Below, piece by piece: positions 20,523-31,835 of a stretch of 64,000 bases of DNA. The translations under genes were made by a program, and so were the position numbers. Source of the stretch: Tetrapyrgos nigripes. Taxonomy: Eukaryota; Basidiomycota; Agaricomycetes; Agaricales; Campanellaceae. The stretch covers positions 1 through 64,000 of the forward strand of contig JAACJM010000125.1 in NCBI GenBank assembly GCA_013368315.1, given 5' to 3'. Position 1 is the first letter of the stretch, and the number at the start of each line of letters is the position of its first letter. The notes beneath the pieces are model-generated. The model was not told the origin of the DNA and ran no database searches. It saw only the letters and a program-made list of their open reading frames with translations.

Positions 20523-20799
20523 TACTCTGAGGCCTGGCTGCGATTACTCGAATTGCTTTCTTACCGTCATGGCGCACAAGTGATAAGGAGTCTGGGGACT
20601 TTGGGTCTGGAAGTAGCGCTTCCGAGCCAATTCCGAGCTGTAGGTCGAGTGATCAAGACTTTATACCTCGAGTCCATATGACTTCTTCGGTGCCACTCAA
20701 ATACCATTGAATAGGACACGACAATACGGTCCCGCCGTCCCGGTCCGCGCTCACTCATGATCGCATCACGTGTTGGTTGAAGCGCTAACAGCAACTACC
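20523..20799. promoter_or_regulatory. Shared divergent promoter of B1 and A1
   Basis: A 277-bp gap between two oppositely oriented start codons, so both promoters must lie here. A CACGTG E-box palindrome lies at 20767-20772. No clear TATA box seen. Confidence 0.5.
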
Positions 20800-21476
20800 A
20801 TGTCCATCGACCAAAGCCTCTCTCATTTGGCGGAAAGAATGGCACTCAGCCCGGAGAGTAGTCCGGAGAGTAGTGAAGAGGATCTCATGTATTCATTTGA
20901 TGAAGTGCGTTGCCTTTTTTCGCTCCCTAATTCGTGGCTCATCTTCCTTGTTGTTTTCAGCTTAATGAACGCCTGACTCTTGGATATATGCGCGCTCATG
21001 AACCTTGGCGGGCACTACCTGGTGTATATCTCCCTGACCCCGCAATACGTTACCACCCTCCAAAATTGGTCTTTGGATTCGGTTTTCGATGGCGAGACCT
21101 TGTCGAGTTCGCCTACTGCGCGAATCTTGCGGAACGGCCAGAACATCCAGAAGATGGCGGTTACAGCAGTGTTTGGCTCACTTCTGTTCGCCATTTGATC
21201 AGCAAAAGTGGCTTCGATAAACTGCGCTATGCACCCCAGGTCCATCCTCCAGTTTCGAGGCATGCCGACCTAGTTTTGATGTTGTGGGATAATTATGACC
21301 CGGAACTCACGCATGGCTATCCTGAGGAGGGTAAGGATGCCCTCAGGAAGGTGTTGGGCATGTTGAATGAACATAATATTCAGAGACGGTTGGGATGGTA
21401 TATTTCAGAAGACAATGACCTGCAGTGCTGGGACTATGGCATTTCTGAAGGGGTTTGGAATGCACTGGGAGACTAG
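20800..21476 (+). CDS. A1: orphan-family protein, two exons, 206 aa
   Basis: Exon 1 is 20800-20904 and exon 2 20961-21476, with a 56-bp intron (GTGCGT..TTTTCAG) in phase 0. The start is the first ATG; an upstream GTG is ignored. The N-terminus is acidic and Ser-rich (residues 1-35). The folded part has LNERLTLGYMRAHEPW, then PKLVFGFGFRWRDLVEFA, then RHADLVLMLWDNYDPEL, then WYISEDNDL, ending DYGISEGVWNALGD. The paralogue A2 (31197-31835) shares all blocks and the same intron position; D1 and D2 share the V.G.G(F/W) and strand-like core more distantly. No known domain recognised. Next to and divergent from B1. Confidence 0.82.
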
Positions 21477-24239
21477 GTATGTGTTTTACCCAAAACACCT
21501 CAAGCCTGTGCTAATTATTGCTGTAGTCCACCTACTCATTCGAAAATTTCATATTTCTCACAGAGCTCCTTTCTTTACACGGCGCAGCCTTAGGGTTCAG
21601 TTTTTTCACTCGTACTGATACCTTTTTTCATGTGTTCTATGGCGTGTACTGCTATTCCTTTTCTTCAATACTATTCAACTTGAAAGTAATCTATAGGAAA
21701 ATCAATGGGTTCATTTTACAGCAACCACCACAATTGCTCTAGACGATGACAAGCACCTTGTCAGTAATAGATAACGGTATTCGCTCAGAATCACGGAGTC
21801 TAAGTATATTGGTTTGTACCGCCAGCGACAGCAGAAAAGCTCTTTCCTGAAGGATCTGTGTTCATTTGACGAGCCTTTTCATACCTTGGGTTCATAGATC
21901 TGGAGGAGCGCTATTTGCGCAAAGGACTCTGTTTTCTACCAGGTATACAGCTTCATTTATGTCTTTGCTCGTTTTTGACGCTTCTATATCAGCTTCCATA
22001 CAGGCATCGTCGTCTTACGCGTCATTTCAAGCCCGTAAATTTTCACCTCAAAGCTGCCAAATTTGGCATTATTGGTGCAATTGGAAAACGAGGGAAGGTT
22101 GTCAAGACGACGGGATTGAGAGAGCCCTTAGACGAGGGAATTAGTCGCGGGGACTGTTTCTGATGAGGTATGTCGACATAATGTTTTGTTGTGAAGCCTT
22201 TTTAACCTCTCGTTTATTCATTCAGATTGGTCCCTTCACTCACCATCGTTTCAAGACGTTCTGCCAACCTTTTCGGTGCCCCTACTCACTACCTTCTCCA
22301 AAGGCTTCCTTATTGTCACTGTCAACGCTTCAGACGCTTGCGAACGCGTTGTGCTAGACGTCCTCCAATTCTACACCGACAACTTCAATCCTGGAAGTGC
22401 TTACTCCCTTCCTCCTTGCATCGTGTTATGCGAGTCCTCGGATCTCGGCCCCTGAGCCTTCCGTTTGCTTTCCGTCTCAAGACACTCAACCAGACATAGA
22501 ATCGGTCGATGTTGGCGTGTATTCAAGTCCACATACCGCAGTCGTAACAGACGACCATCTCCATGAGTCCACCCTCGTTTCTCGCTCTCTTTTGACCTCC
22601 ATCTCGGCGCCGGCAGCTAGTGGATGCGGGAGTAGGCTTTCCCGTTGCAGAAGTGGGTGTGGGTTTAGAGCTGGCTTCTACCATTTGGACGATGATGTCA
22701 TCGTTGTCGTCGGTACTAACGACCACGTAACCCAGCCCTTCCCTTCCCTTCCCAAACCAGTAGCGGGACACGCATCTCTTATCCAAAATGAGCCGTCCTC
22801 TCGTGACCTTCTCATACCTATATCTTCACCGTAACATAGCCCTATGTTTAGGTGTTGGGATATGAGGGTGAGATGGTGGATCTGGATGAGGGGATATCAG
22901 TATGCTGAGGTCTCTGATGAGGGTGGGGGGAGGAAGGATGATGTGTTTTAACTAGCAAAGGTACGCGTTACACGGCGTCTGTTCTATTGTTTTGGTCTGT
23001 TCCGTTCTGTTTATCTGTTCCGTTCCGTCCTTCGCTTTCACTAATCCCCCACTTCGTGGTATGTGACTAGGTCGTATCTTTGCTTCTTTCTTTCTTCCAC
23101 TTTCTTTCTTTACTTCTTTCTCTTTATTTCCTTCTCTTCTTCTCTTCTTCTCTTCTCCGCTTCGTCTTCCTATCGTTTAACATACTGTATATATACATCT
23201 CTTCCACCCTCGTCCGAATCTGAAGAAAAGGGAGTCATAAACGAGAAAAAGCACGAAAATTGACACGAGAACGAAAACGGAAACATCGGCAACATTCGAC
23301 ACCGACATAGAACATACGACGCCTCTCCGTCATCGTCCAAATTGTCAAATCAGTGCTCTCGAACTTTTCAAAACCCACACAACCCTATCAATCTATCAAT
23401 AAGGGAGAGGTCTGGAGAGACAGATTGACAAAAACAACAGAACGAAAGAACGAAAGAAAGGAAAACAATGAAATTTGATAAAGAAAATTTAAAAAAACAT
23501 CAAACACTCACCTCTTTCTGTTCCATTGTTTCGTCGTTTCATCGTCCATGATAAAAGTGCAAGGGCAAGGTCAACATATCCACAACTCCGCCCTCCCGCC
23601 TCCTCATTCTTCACTGTTCACTCGTCGTATTCTCCACACCCATCCTCATCATAAGTACTCCGTCCCTCTCCCCTCTCCCCATCCCATCCAATCCTCATCC
23701 TTAACCCGACTGATCCAACTACATCTTTCCCGCAAAATCATTCCACATTCGTCTCTTGGTTCCGGCCACAAGTTTCTACCTTACGAGTACCTTGCCAGGT
23801 GCTTGCGAGACAAAGTACGACCAAGCTCTTTTCAAGTGATACCGATCGTAATAGAACTACCCCACCATGAACGCTGCGAGCTCCGTCCTGCCTCACCTCG
23901 TCCAAAAATAAAAGCGGTCACAGATTCCTGATTCACCGTTTCCGACATCTATTCGGAATTCTGTACCACCTACTATTGGTAGCTAGACCTGACTCCAGAA
24001 ACTTCTGAGAATGTCGACGTACTACGTCGCAGTTGATCACTTCCAAAATTCTGGATGCAAGGTATTACAAGGTGAGTACCGGGTGCGAGCATGATTTGAA
24101 AGATATTCAATTTCCTGAAGATCGACAACCTTCCTCTAGACGGCGACCTCTCTGGGCAATCTCCAGGTCTACACGACGGTGACATTCTCCCGTCTTGAAT
24201 CGACGCCAATAATAGTCTTCATACATTCGAATTTACTAA
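21477..24239. other. Intergenic region without a firm gene
   Basis: The first ~250 bp resemble the flank of the A fragment at 18.2-18.7 kb. Pyrimidine-rich sequence occupies 23080-23180. A 35-bp word ATACCTATATCTTCACCGTAACATAGCCC.. at 22815-22850 recurs near 26240-26272, marking a dispersed repeat. Only low-confidence frames are present. Confidence 0.4.
22397..22834 (+). CDS. Hypothetical open frame, 145 codons
   Basis: Uninterrupted frame with a Ser/Pro-rich first half, a Cys/Gly/Arg patch and an acidic patch DDDVIVVVG. No start context, intron support or paralogue is seen. It ends in a dispersed repeat. It may be an exon of an unresolved gene or fortuitous. Confidence 0.2.
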   Translation: MLTPFLLASCYASPRISAPEPSVCFPSQDTQPDIESVDVGVYSSPHTAVVTDDHLHESTLVSRSLLTSISAPAASGCGSRLSRCRSGCGFRAGFYHLDDDVIVVVGTNDHVTQPFPSLPKPVAGHASLIQNEPSSRDLLIPISSP

Positions 24240-24299
24240 TGATCTGCCCCCTTCGCGCAAGGCAGATGATCATTGTATATGTGACTCGAGTGGATGGAG

Positions 24300-24306
24300 T
24301 ATAAAA
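24300..24306 (+). promoter_or_regulatory. TATA box of the secreted-protein gene
   Basis: TATAAAA lies 149-155 bp upstream of the ATG at 24455. This is a plausible core promoter with a long pyrimidine-rich leader (CATCACACTTCTTCTCATCC) typical of highly expressed fungal genes. Confidence 0.55.
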
Positions 24307-24454
24307 GCACCCTTGACCTCATCACACTTCTTCTCATCCTTCCTCACACTCACAACCAACAGGTGGGCTCTGACTTTTTCTATCATCTGGGCCGTGCCAG
24401 TGCGTTTACTCACTCTACTTGTTCATCCTCTTCAAGTTGCAGTTTACTATAACT

Positions 24455-25036
24455 ATGCGTGTCTTCGCTGTAGTCTCTGCCCTTGCCGCTGCTGGCTTCG
24501 CTACTGCTCAAGAAGCTGCACGTTTCGGTTCAGTCAATGTTAGCCCTTGTGGCTTCACTGGTGGTGATGTGAGCGCATACTCGCAGTTATGATCAAATTC
24601 ACCTACTTACTCATTTCCTCATTTCTTCGACACTCGCAGGCCATTACAATCACCTACAACGCCACCACCGCCATCCAACACGACAATGTTCCTCAATCTG
24701 TCGGCCTCTGGATCCAGGGTATCAATGTGACCGACGGAATTCGAACTACCACCACTCCGTTCTTCAGACTCGCGCATAACGACAGTCTCAATGCTCAGGC
24801 AGACCCGATCTTCACCGCTCAACTCACCGTGAGTATCCCATACTTTACTTCCATAGGCAGAGATCGCTTCAGTGTCCAGATACGATGATACTGATTGTAT
24901 TCGAATTTCGTAGCTTCCCGAGATATTCGCTACCTTCACTACCCAGAGCTGGCAGGTTACGTCGTTCATCATTTACGGCAACGACGTACTCACCGAGTTC
25001 GGTGGTACTACCGACACATGCCCTCAAACCAACTGA
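24455..25036 (+). CDS. Small secreted protein, three exons, 141 aa
   Basis: Exons 24455-24568, 24640-24828 and 24914-25036; introns of 71 and 85 bp, both starting GTGAG and both in phase 0. Residues 1-18 (MRVFAVVSALAAAGFATA) form a signal peptide. The mature protein begins QEAARFG and has the pattern F..VNVSPCGFTGGDAITITYN, then QSVGLWIQGINVTDG, then PFFRLAHNDS, ending with a beta-rich stretch and CPQTN. Two or three N-glycosylation sites (NAT, NVT) are present and only two Cys in the mature part. The family is the beta-sandwich-like small secreted protein type I associate with agaricomycetes; no enzymatic motif. Upstream TATA box and short leader suggest strong expression. Confidence 0.88.
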
Positions 25037-25370
25037 ATGGGTATGAATTGAGGGTATTGGTCAGTGTTGGGACTCGTAAAGGACAGCGATGGACCGACTG
25101 AGTGCTCGTGGACTGTGATACTTACCCAGGACTTTCTGATACCCTTTGCTCCCATAAATATTGTTTAGTACTTGCGAAGAATAGTTACTTTCGTGAAAAA
25201 ACGAACTTGAGTAAAATAAAACGTGAAAACCCCGTTTGATGACGTCATGCCGACGCGTCGCAACTGTCATATTGCCTTGACGCTCACTCTAACCACTACC
25301 ATCTCTCCTTCCTACTTCTCTTTCCCCACAACCCTCAAGTATCCTCAAGTATGTCCTAAAATAGTCGTAC

Positions 25371-25922
25371 TAAGGCTCCAACCAATTACATTACGATTAC
25401 TCAAAATCCAGTAATTAATTGGAATTGGTAATTAATATATTAGTAATCGATTATAATGAGTAATTAATTAGTTTCCCAACTCACTACAATGGCATGCCAC
25501 AGGAAGTTGTTCTGGTGGCCCTAAAGTGCCATTATCTATGTCATTTGTGGTTTCAAGTCATTATCTTAAGCTGGATGTGCCAACGTATAGTGATTGTACA
25601 CCTATGGTCTGCCTTGTGATGACTAATTTCTATTTGTCATGTCTTTATCACATGAAAGTTAGTAGTTATGACAAGGTTTCTCCTTTGTATGGTCAATCCT
25701 GCAGTGTGAAGAGTAAATTGTAGTATTATTAGATGGCTACAAGTCAGTATGAAGTAGACTTGAGGCACTTGGCTGAGCCTTCTGCTACTCTGACCTGAAA
25801 CTAATTAATTACTGATTAATATCAACTAATTACCCATTACTGGGTTTACCATAATCTAATTGTAATTTTAATTGGATAAAACCGATTAAATCAGTAATTA
25901 ATTGGAATTGGTTGGAGCCTTA
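25371..25922. mobile_element. 552-bp hAT-type MITE with 8-bp target duplication
   Basis: Ends TAAGGCTCCAACCAATT and its exact complement (17 bp), flanked by AGTCGTAC at 25363-25370 and 25923-25930. The interior is AT-rich, with many AATTAATT words near both ends as subterminal repeats, and no coding frame of note. An 8-bp duplication is the hAT signature; no transposase is present, so it is non-autonomous. Confidence 0.88.
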
Positions 25923-25939
25923 AGTCGTACCCAAAAGCA

Positions 25940-26240
25940 CAGAGCCTATACATCTTTTCTCCCAAACGTAGCCGTATTTCGGGAGCGTTGGAAGGAGACT
26001 TATGTTATACCACGTAGCAGGTTTACCAGACATTGTCCGCTTGCATAAGAGAGTAAGGAGTTAGCGTGGTACATGGCGCCAATGAAGCACCGAGGCGAAA
26101 ACGTTTGATCTCAACACAACCAAACAAACGCGTCTCTCTCTTAACACTCATGTGGAATCGATAGACTAGGAAAGTCCTACTCTCTCCCCAGTGCAAAGTC
26201 TTCCCTTACAACTCTCGGAGGTCATTGCACCATTTCCTAC
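25940..26240 (+). repeat. Dispersed ~300-bp repeat, copy 1
   Basis: Closely similar to 37215-37525 (same orientation) and more distantly to 51150-51435 (inverted). Shared words include TTTTCTCCCAAACGTAGCC, GGAATCGATAGAC and CTTCCCTTACAACTCTCGGA. No coding assignment. Confidence 0.75.
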
Positions 26241-28269
26241 CTATATCTTCACCATAACATAGCCCTATGTTACTGTTCCCTTAGGGTTAGGAACGGGTGA
26301 GGATACGCAGCTCCCAATATCCCCTTTCTTATCCCGTTCCCAACCTCATTCTCATACCCATACACCACCATATCCCACAAGCAGGCCAGGTATCACAACG
26401 AGGCATTGCACCTGCAATTTCCCGTACGGGATCGTCGTTGGAGCCAGGTGCTGCCTCAACTATATCGGTGTCTTCCATGTCCTCGATGAACTTAGCACTT
26501 CTGATGCTACGTCATTATTCCATGTCTCATCCTCGGGTTCGTTAGAAAGAGGTTGGAGAGGCTTCAGCATCCATGAGACTGGAACTGGACATAATTGAGG
26601 CCAAGGCTTGAAGATATGGGATGGGATAGATGCTGGACACCGGACACCAGGTAGTGAGGGAGCAGGATCACGTTGCGCATACAAGGGAGAGTTGTTGAGG
26701 TGGACGTGAGGGATAAGGACAAGGTTGACGTTGCGTGTCAAGATGAAAGAGGTTGAAATCTGGTGTGCTAAGTTTTTCGTTGATAATCTCTATCTAAGAC
26801 GTTACTTCTGCTCATCCGAGTCCCGTGGTAACATCAACATCGTGCTTCTCTTCCTTAATTAACTACTATACTACCATCAATTTCTCAACAGTAGCTGTCT
26901 ATGTCTAGGATAGCCTGACCGTTACCGCATTTCGCCTTGAGTCCAGTATGTGGTTCTCCAAGCTTAGCCTCGTGGTCTCTTTCATGTTCTCTTGTTTCAA
27001 GCTCCCTCGTGTTCCTGTCAGGTGTCTTCTTTGGTGCATCGTAACACAGACAATCCGATGCCTACAGTCCAGCCAATTTGACCCAACCCGGGTGCCTTAC
27101 CAGCAACGGCAGAAAAAGGCGGTTGTTTGACTTTGTTGAAGACTCCGAGAACAGATCCGAGTTGCAGCCTAGGGCCAGCTCAAACCATCCCAGGAAGAGA
27201 TGAATGACTAAGGTGAGCCATCATGTTCAAGATATTCCAATCCATCAAGTATCTCACCGGCATTTTCTTCAGGATTTTCCGGACAACCAGAGCTGCGTCA
27301 GTACTTATCTAGCTGCCTTTGGAATCGAGTCTAGCCCAGATACTGTCTGTAATATTCCAAAAAAAATCAAGTCATTCATAATCGAGGAGAAAAGATACTG
27401 AGATACTTACATTCAATAATGCCCGTCGGACAAAAGATCCAATGAACTTTGGACTTGATGCAGTCAATCGTTCCGAGGAGGGCTACCGCTGATGCAGTTC
27501 TAAAAATGAAATAAAAAAGCATAGCGAAAGAACGGCAAGAACAAGGAGTTATGGAATAAGACATGGATATACAAATACTCACATATATGTAAGAACCACT
27601 AAAATATGAAAAAATCCGAATCCTAATCAACAAAGCTTCCGGATAGGGGAGAAAGATTCTGTGACCTTGGACGGATACGCTGAAAGCCTAAAGACTTTGG
27701 GTTTGGAGATGGGAGGAGAACCTACAATGTATGACCTAGGGTTATAGGGAGGTTCGTAGGGTTCGATTAGGGTTCGAGCCTAGGGTCGGCTTACAGGGTT
27801 GGGCAGGGTTGGGCCTAAATTAATGGGGGGACCCACAATGGTCATAGTGGAATACTATTCTTGTGAGGCAAAGAGGACAGCGGAAGTACACAGCATTGCT
27901 TGGGACTGAGTGAGGGCGAATGCGAGCGAGGAAGAGATAGAGGAAGTGAAGAATATGGAGCTGGAAAAGTCACGGAGTAGAGCCTAAGTTTACTCAGCTT
28001 AAAGCGAGTCGGAATCTAGTCTTTCGGCACAGGGATTTCTTAACCAAATCGCTTCCGGATTTTTTGTATGTATTAGAATACTACCAATGGTCTTGTAGCC
28101 TCGTTCAAGTGAATGAATAGGGATCACGGGGAGTCCTAAAACAGCGACGTCCCTAAGTATTTTGAGCGACAACGCGAAATAATACTAAGTATCTGATGGC
28201 TACGCCTACGAGACTTAGTGAGTATGTGAGGACTCGGATGGAAAGAGTGATATAGTCCGTACCTCTGGG
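26241..28269. other. Intergenic region, no gene supported
   Basis: A 93-codon minus-strand frame (26460-26741) and several 60-80-codon frames show no features. GGGTTC/TAGGGTT words cluster at 27745-27815, recalling the degenerate telomere-like words at 165-215. Nothing else recognised. Confidence 0.35.
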
Positions 28270-29203
28270 TATCCACTGGCGATCTTGGTGTCGATTTCAC
28301 CACGAGAATCTGACGGGATGAGAGGGTCTGTGTATGAGGGGATGAGAATATGCGCCAAAAAAGTAGTAAAAAAACGAGAGCGAGTACATGTATGTGCGCG
28401 AAATTACAAGGCCCTTTAGGCCGAATTAAATTATGTCTTCTTCGTCTATAACGATGTCCTTCACGCTTCCTGAAAGCTCCCTATATATAGAGAAAGAGAG
28501 ACAAATCACTCACGCGGCAGCCTCTTGTTTAAAACCATCCAACCCTCCTTGCTAGCTGCCACTTCCTGTCACGGCTAGACCTGAGTACGAAGTCCTTGGC
28601 TAAGCTCTGAAATTCCAGCGTATTTAGGATTAAACGGCAGGTGTATAAAGTGGAATGTAAAGAAACCAGAACCAGGTACTCACGTCCGACACCTTAACGT
28701 TCCTATACTGTAGACAAAACGCATGTTCCCCAACTCTACACCGATAATTGGAACGTAAGATGGAACCACCTGAGCCATCATGAGGCCGTTAGAATGTCGA
28801 ACTTGCGTCTGTTAACGACCTGTAAACATAAAGTCAAGAAATTTCTTTCAAAGGGATCGCGCGCATACAAGTTGGCAAAAATAAGAATATTATTGCTGTT
28901 CCAACTAAGTACACTGAGTATACTAAACTACGACTAACCCAGCCTAAGTTCCCGTCAATTCAAAAGATTACTACCTGCCAGATGATCAAACTCTTGAAGC
29001 CCTGTGAAGCACTAAGGGGTTGCAAAAGCGGTGGGCGGACGATGCTGAAGAGTTGAGGAAGGTGAAAGGGTTGAATCCCCTTGACCGCATTGAGCAGGAG
29101 AGGAGTTGATGGTGTTTTGTCTTGAGTCGTGCTGCACGTATTGATGGCATCGGAAAGGGAGTTGATGAATTGAGAGGGGGAGGATTAAGGGTCGTTGAGG
29201 CGG
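28270..29203 (+). repeat. ~0.9-kb duplicated element, copy 1 (inverted partner 63128-64000)
   Basis: From about 28310 to 29203 the sequence is the near-exact complement of 64000-63128. Its left edge (28270-28390) also resembles an exon and following intron of the gene remnant at 49105-49220, so it carries a captured gene piece. Near the right edge (about 29000-29203) a plus-strand frame reads QKRWADDAEELRKVKGLNP and then continues to a stop; in the partner the same frame lacks that stop. Homology ends abruptly at TCGTTGAG in both copies. The element type is not identified. Confidence 0.75.
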
Positions 29204-29846
29204 TCGGGATGCGGCTCGAGGGCTTGGCGCGACGAATAGGAAAGCGGGGGAGGGAAGACTAACAAACCTAGAGTAAGTGCGAGTCAGAAGGGAGAAAAAA
29301 GAGGAAACATGCAGTGGTTACGCACCTAGAGTTGCCACATATTTCAATCCCAAGTGGCCACTAGACCCTAACGAGTCCACGCCTGCTCCTTAAACCCTAA
29401 CCGTGTATTCCAAACAGTCTATGCCTGATACCCAAACCTAACCCCTCGCCTACCACTGAAAGCGAGCGAGAAGTTGGACGAGAGGTGGAAGGAGAAGGAG
29501 AGGTGCCGGCAGTCTTGAGGTAGGACGCAGGGACATGGAGGAGGTGGATGAAAAGATGAGTAAAGCTGTAATAAATTTAAAAAAAGAAGGGTTAATCAAA
29601 AGGAAAACGAAAGCATAGCAAATGCTACACACCTGGGCGTCACCATAAACCTACAACCGGCATCCACAACCATTTCCACAACCACTTAACACTGACGCTC
29701 ACACCTCGCAACGTCCATCTTAATCCTTACCTCAATCTCTGCCCTAACACTTCCCTACCGACCGAGTAGACCTGTAAAATAGTCGTTAGTGAGTACTATA
29801 ACTGCCTCCAACCCGTTACCTCTCTGCTGCTCGTGTTGTTGGACCC
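29204..29846. other. Intergenic, no gene supported
   Basis: Contains CCCTAAC words (29370-29450) without a regular array. No gene seen. Confidence 0.35.
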
Positions 29847-30593
29847 AGGTGGTACGATTCCATGACCAACCCGAGCAGCAGGGAGACACCGAGGCGGCAG
29901 CAGCGAGAAAGCAAGCAGAACATTACTCACCGGTTCCTAGTATGAATCAAAGCTCCTAGAACTTTAAAGAGTCGAATCTGAGCATATTAAGCGCAGAAAA
30001 GCGCCACTGTTCACCAGCGGACCCGCATATCAAAAGCGGTTTCCTGTATATGCGGTCAAATTGGTCAATGCCTTTGCCAAACGACGAAAAACAACTTACT
30101 TTGAAGTTTGAGAAGGATCTTGAGGTGGCTTGAGGCGAGGGAGTGGTAGAGTCGAGGTCGTAGGCGGAGATGATGGTGGTTCAGAAGCAAGAGAGGTTGT
30201 GACGTAACCGTCACTAACCAACCGAATAAACGCGATTCTCTTCTCTCCAAAATGGGAGGATCACACCAAGAAGGGATGCAGAGCTGACGCAACCTTTTGA
30301 GAAAGCGATTGTCGGTCTGCGAGGGTTTATATTAGATTGAAAGAGAAGAATAGAGGAGTAATATCATTTGTACAGTGCATGTAAGTGTAACTAGTTTACT
30401 TTACATACACACGACTATCTGTGTATCGTCAGTCTGGTTCAACGAGACTATATTTACTTATAGTTGTACTGCCGAGGGTTTTTTGTATGACCTAAAATGG
30501 ATCACCGTCAGACTTAACCCATGAAGAGGTACGGGATTGAAAAGCAACACCTACCTCGAATACCACCGGCCGAATGGTGCCTATTCGAGGTAC
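29847..30593. repeat. Segmental duplication copy 2 (partner 3187-3945)
   Basis: Same order and orientation as 3187-3945, including the 75-codon minus-strand frame (30065-30292) and the ATACACA..TGTGTAT hairpin. The left palindrome is absent, and the right palindrome (30550-30593) has lost ~14 bp of its right arm, as expected from a deletion at a hairpin. Confidence 0.78.
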
Positions 30594-30596
30594 TAG

Positions 30597-30731
30597 GCCT
30601 TTCAGCAGAGCTCGAAATTGGTGCGTATGAAATTGGAGACCCTCGACTCGGAGCTGAAGAGGGAGTTACAAGCTTGGGAGAATTGGGTTCAAAGAGTGAT
30701 CAAAGGGCTGAAGAATCTTCTCGCTGCGTAG
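30597..30731 (+). pseudogene. Helical 44-codon terminal-exon candidate
   Basis: Immediately after TACTAG (a possible acceptor) a frame reads FQQSSKLVRMKLETLDSEL then KRELQAWENWVQRVIKGL and ends in TAG. The composition is that of an amphipathic helix. No upstream exon is visible because the preceding DNA is duplicated sequence, so it is probably a gene fragment. Family not recognised. Confidence 0.35.
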
Positions 30732-31196
30732 GGAAGAACATGGTGTGTATCATTCCACTCTTCTTCATACATATTCATTCACTTCTGTCAGGATCCAGAA
30801 TAACCCGCAAAATTTGAGCCAATGGATTATGCACCGGTAAGTGAATGGACATTGATAATCTCTCTAAACTGACATATTCCTAACCTCTGCCATCCTCCAT
30901 TTGCGCCGGGAACACCAGTGGTCTAATCAGTCAACATGTGGATTTTGTACTGACGAAGGTACAATGAACATAAATAACTACACGCCTATGTAGAACTGCT
31001 TATGTCTATCATCTTTCGAGGCTAGTTCTTCACAAGGAGGGGAATCACAAACATAATGATATCAATAGAATAAGCACTCGAAACTATGTGATAGAACACT
31101 GCAACACGGCCATCCAGAAAGAAAGTAGGTCGCTGAGCATAAACGGACGTGGTCAACTACTAAAAAAACACGTATGGAGTTGATTCTTACCTGCGC

Positions 31197-31835
31197 TTAT
31201 CTGAGATGAACACGGTAGTCCGTCACTGAGAGATCGATGTCGTCGGAAATCCACCACTTCGGACGTTTCGGAATTCCTTCCTTCTTCCAGATCCCAATCA
31301 TCTTTTTTGCAGCTGACAAGGAGAACGTCGGAAACGGTATCTCAGTTGAGTGATTATCCCAAAGGACTAAGACCAGGTCTGCATGCTTCGACAGTGGAGT
31401 GTGTATTTGCATTTGGAATGGCGCGTCCGCTAGACCGCAGTCAATGTTGAGCTGTCGGACAGCGCCGTTCCACGCAAGCAAGAGACCGGAAAAGCCGAGC
31501 TCTTCACGCCGAGGCGAGAGGCCTTTTCTGACTGCGTAGTCGATTAGCTCATCCCAGGAGAAACCGAAGCCATAGACAAATCTAGGGGGATTGTGGTGAT
31601 AGAAGGGACTGGGATTGTAGGGTAGAGGCAGCTTGGTCCAGGGTTCATTGACTTCCATATATTTGAGAGTCAGGCATTCATTGATCTGAGAACAGCGTGA
31701 ACAGACGCAAGGGAGCAGAAATGGGACACGCACTCGCTCTGCAGTCTCGTAGTAATCATCGTCATGTTCTGGTCCCTTGAGAGAGCCCTCGACGGATAAG
31801 TCTTGCATTGAGCTACTGAGAGGGTCGGCATTCAT
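31197..31835 (-). CDS. A2: paralogue of A1, two exons, ~196 aa
   Basis: Exon 1 31835-31734, a 48-bp intron 31733-31686 (GTGCGT..TTCTCAG), exon 2 31685-31197. The intron length is a multiple of three and open, so an unspliced frame also exists. The start MNADPLSSSMQDLS gives the same acidic Ser-rich leader as A1. Shared blocks: INECLTLKYMEVNEPW, PPRFVYGFGFSWDELIDYA, KHADLVLVLWDN, WWISDDIDL. The C-terminus after DYRVHLR differs from A1 and is shorter; a GTAAGA donor follows the stop at 31190, so a further exon is possible. The predicted partner B2 is on the opposite strand 3.9 kb away. Confidence 0.75.
   Translation of the reverse strand: MNADPLSSSMQDLSVEGSLKGPEHDDDYYETAERVRVPFLLPCVCSRCSQINECLTLKYMEVNEPWTKLPLPYNPSPFYHHNPPRFVYGFGFSWDELIDYAVRKGLSPRREELGFSGLLLAWNGAVRQLNIDCGLADAPFQMQIHTPLSKHADLVLVLWDNHSTEIPFPTFSLSAAKKMIGIWKKEGIPKRPKWWISDDIDLSVTDYRVHLR

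Noticed and set aside
24589..24888. 99-codon single-frame gene in the secreted-protein locus
   Set aside because: It runs through two introns; the spliced model gives a signal peptide, conserved phases and a better protein.
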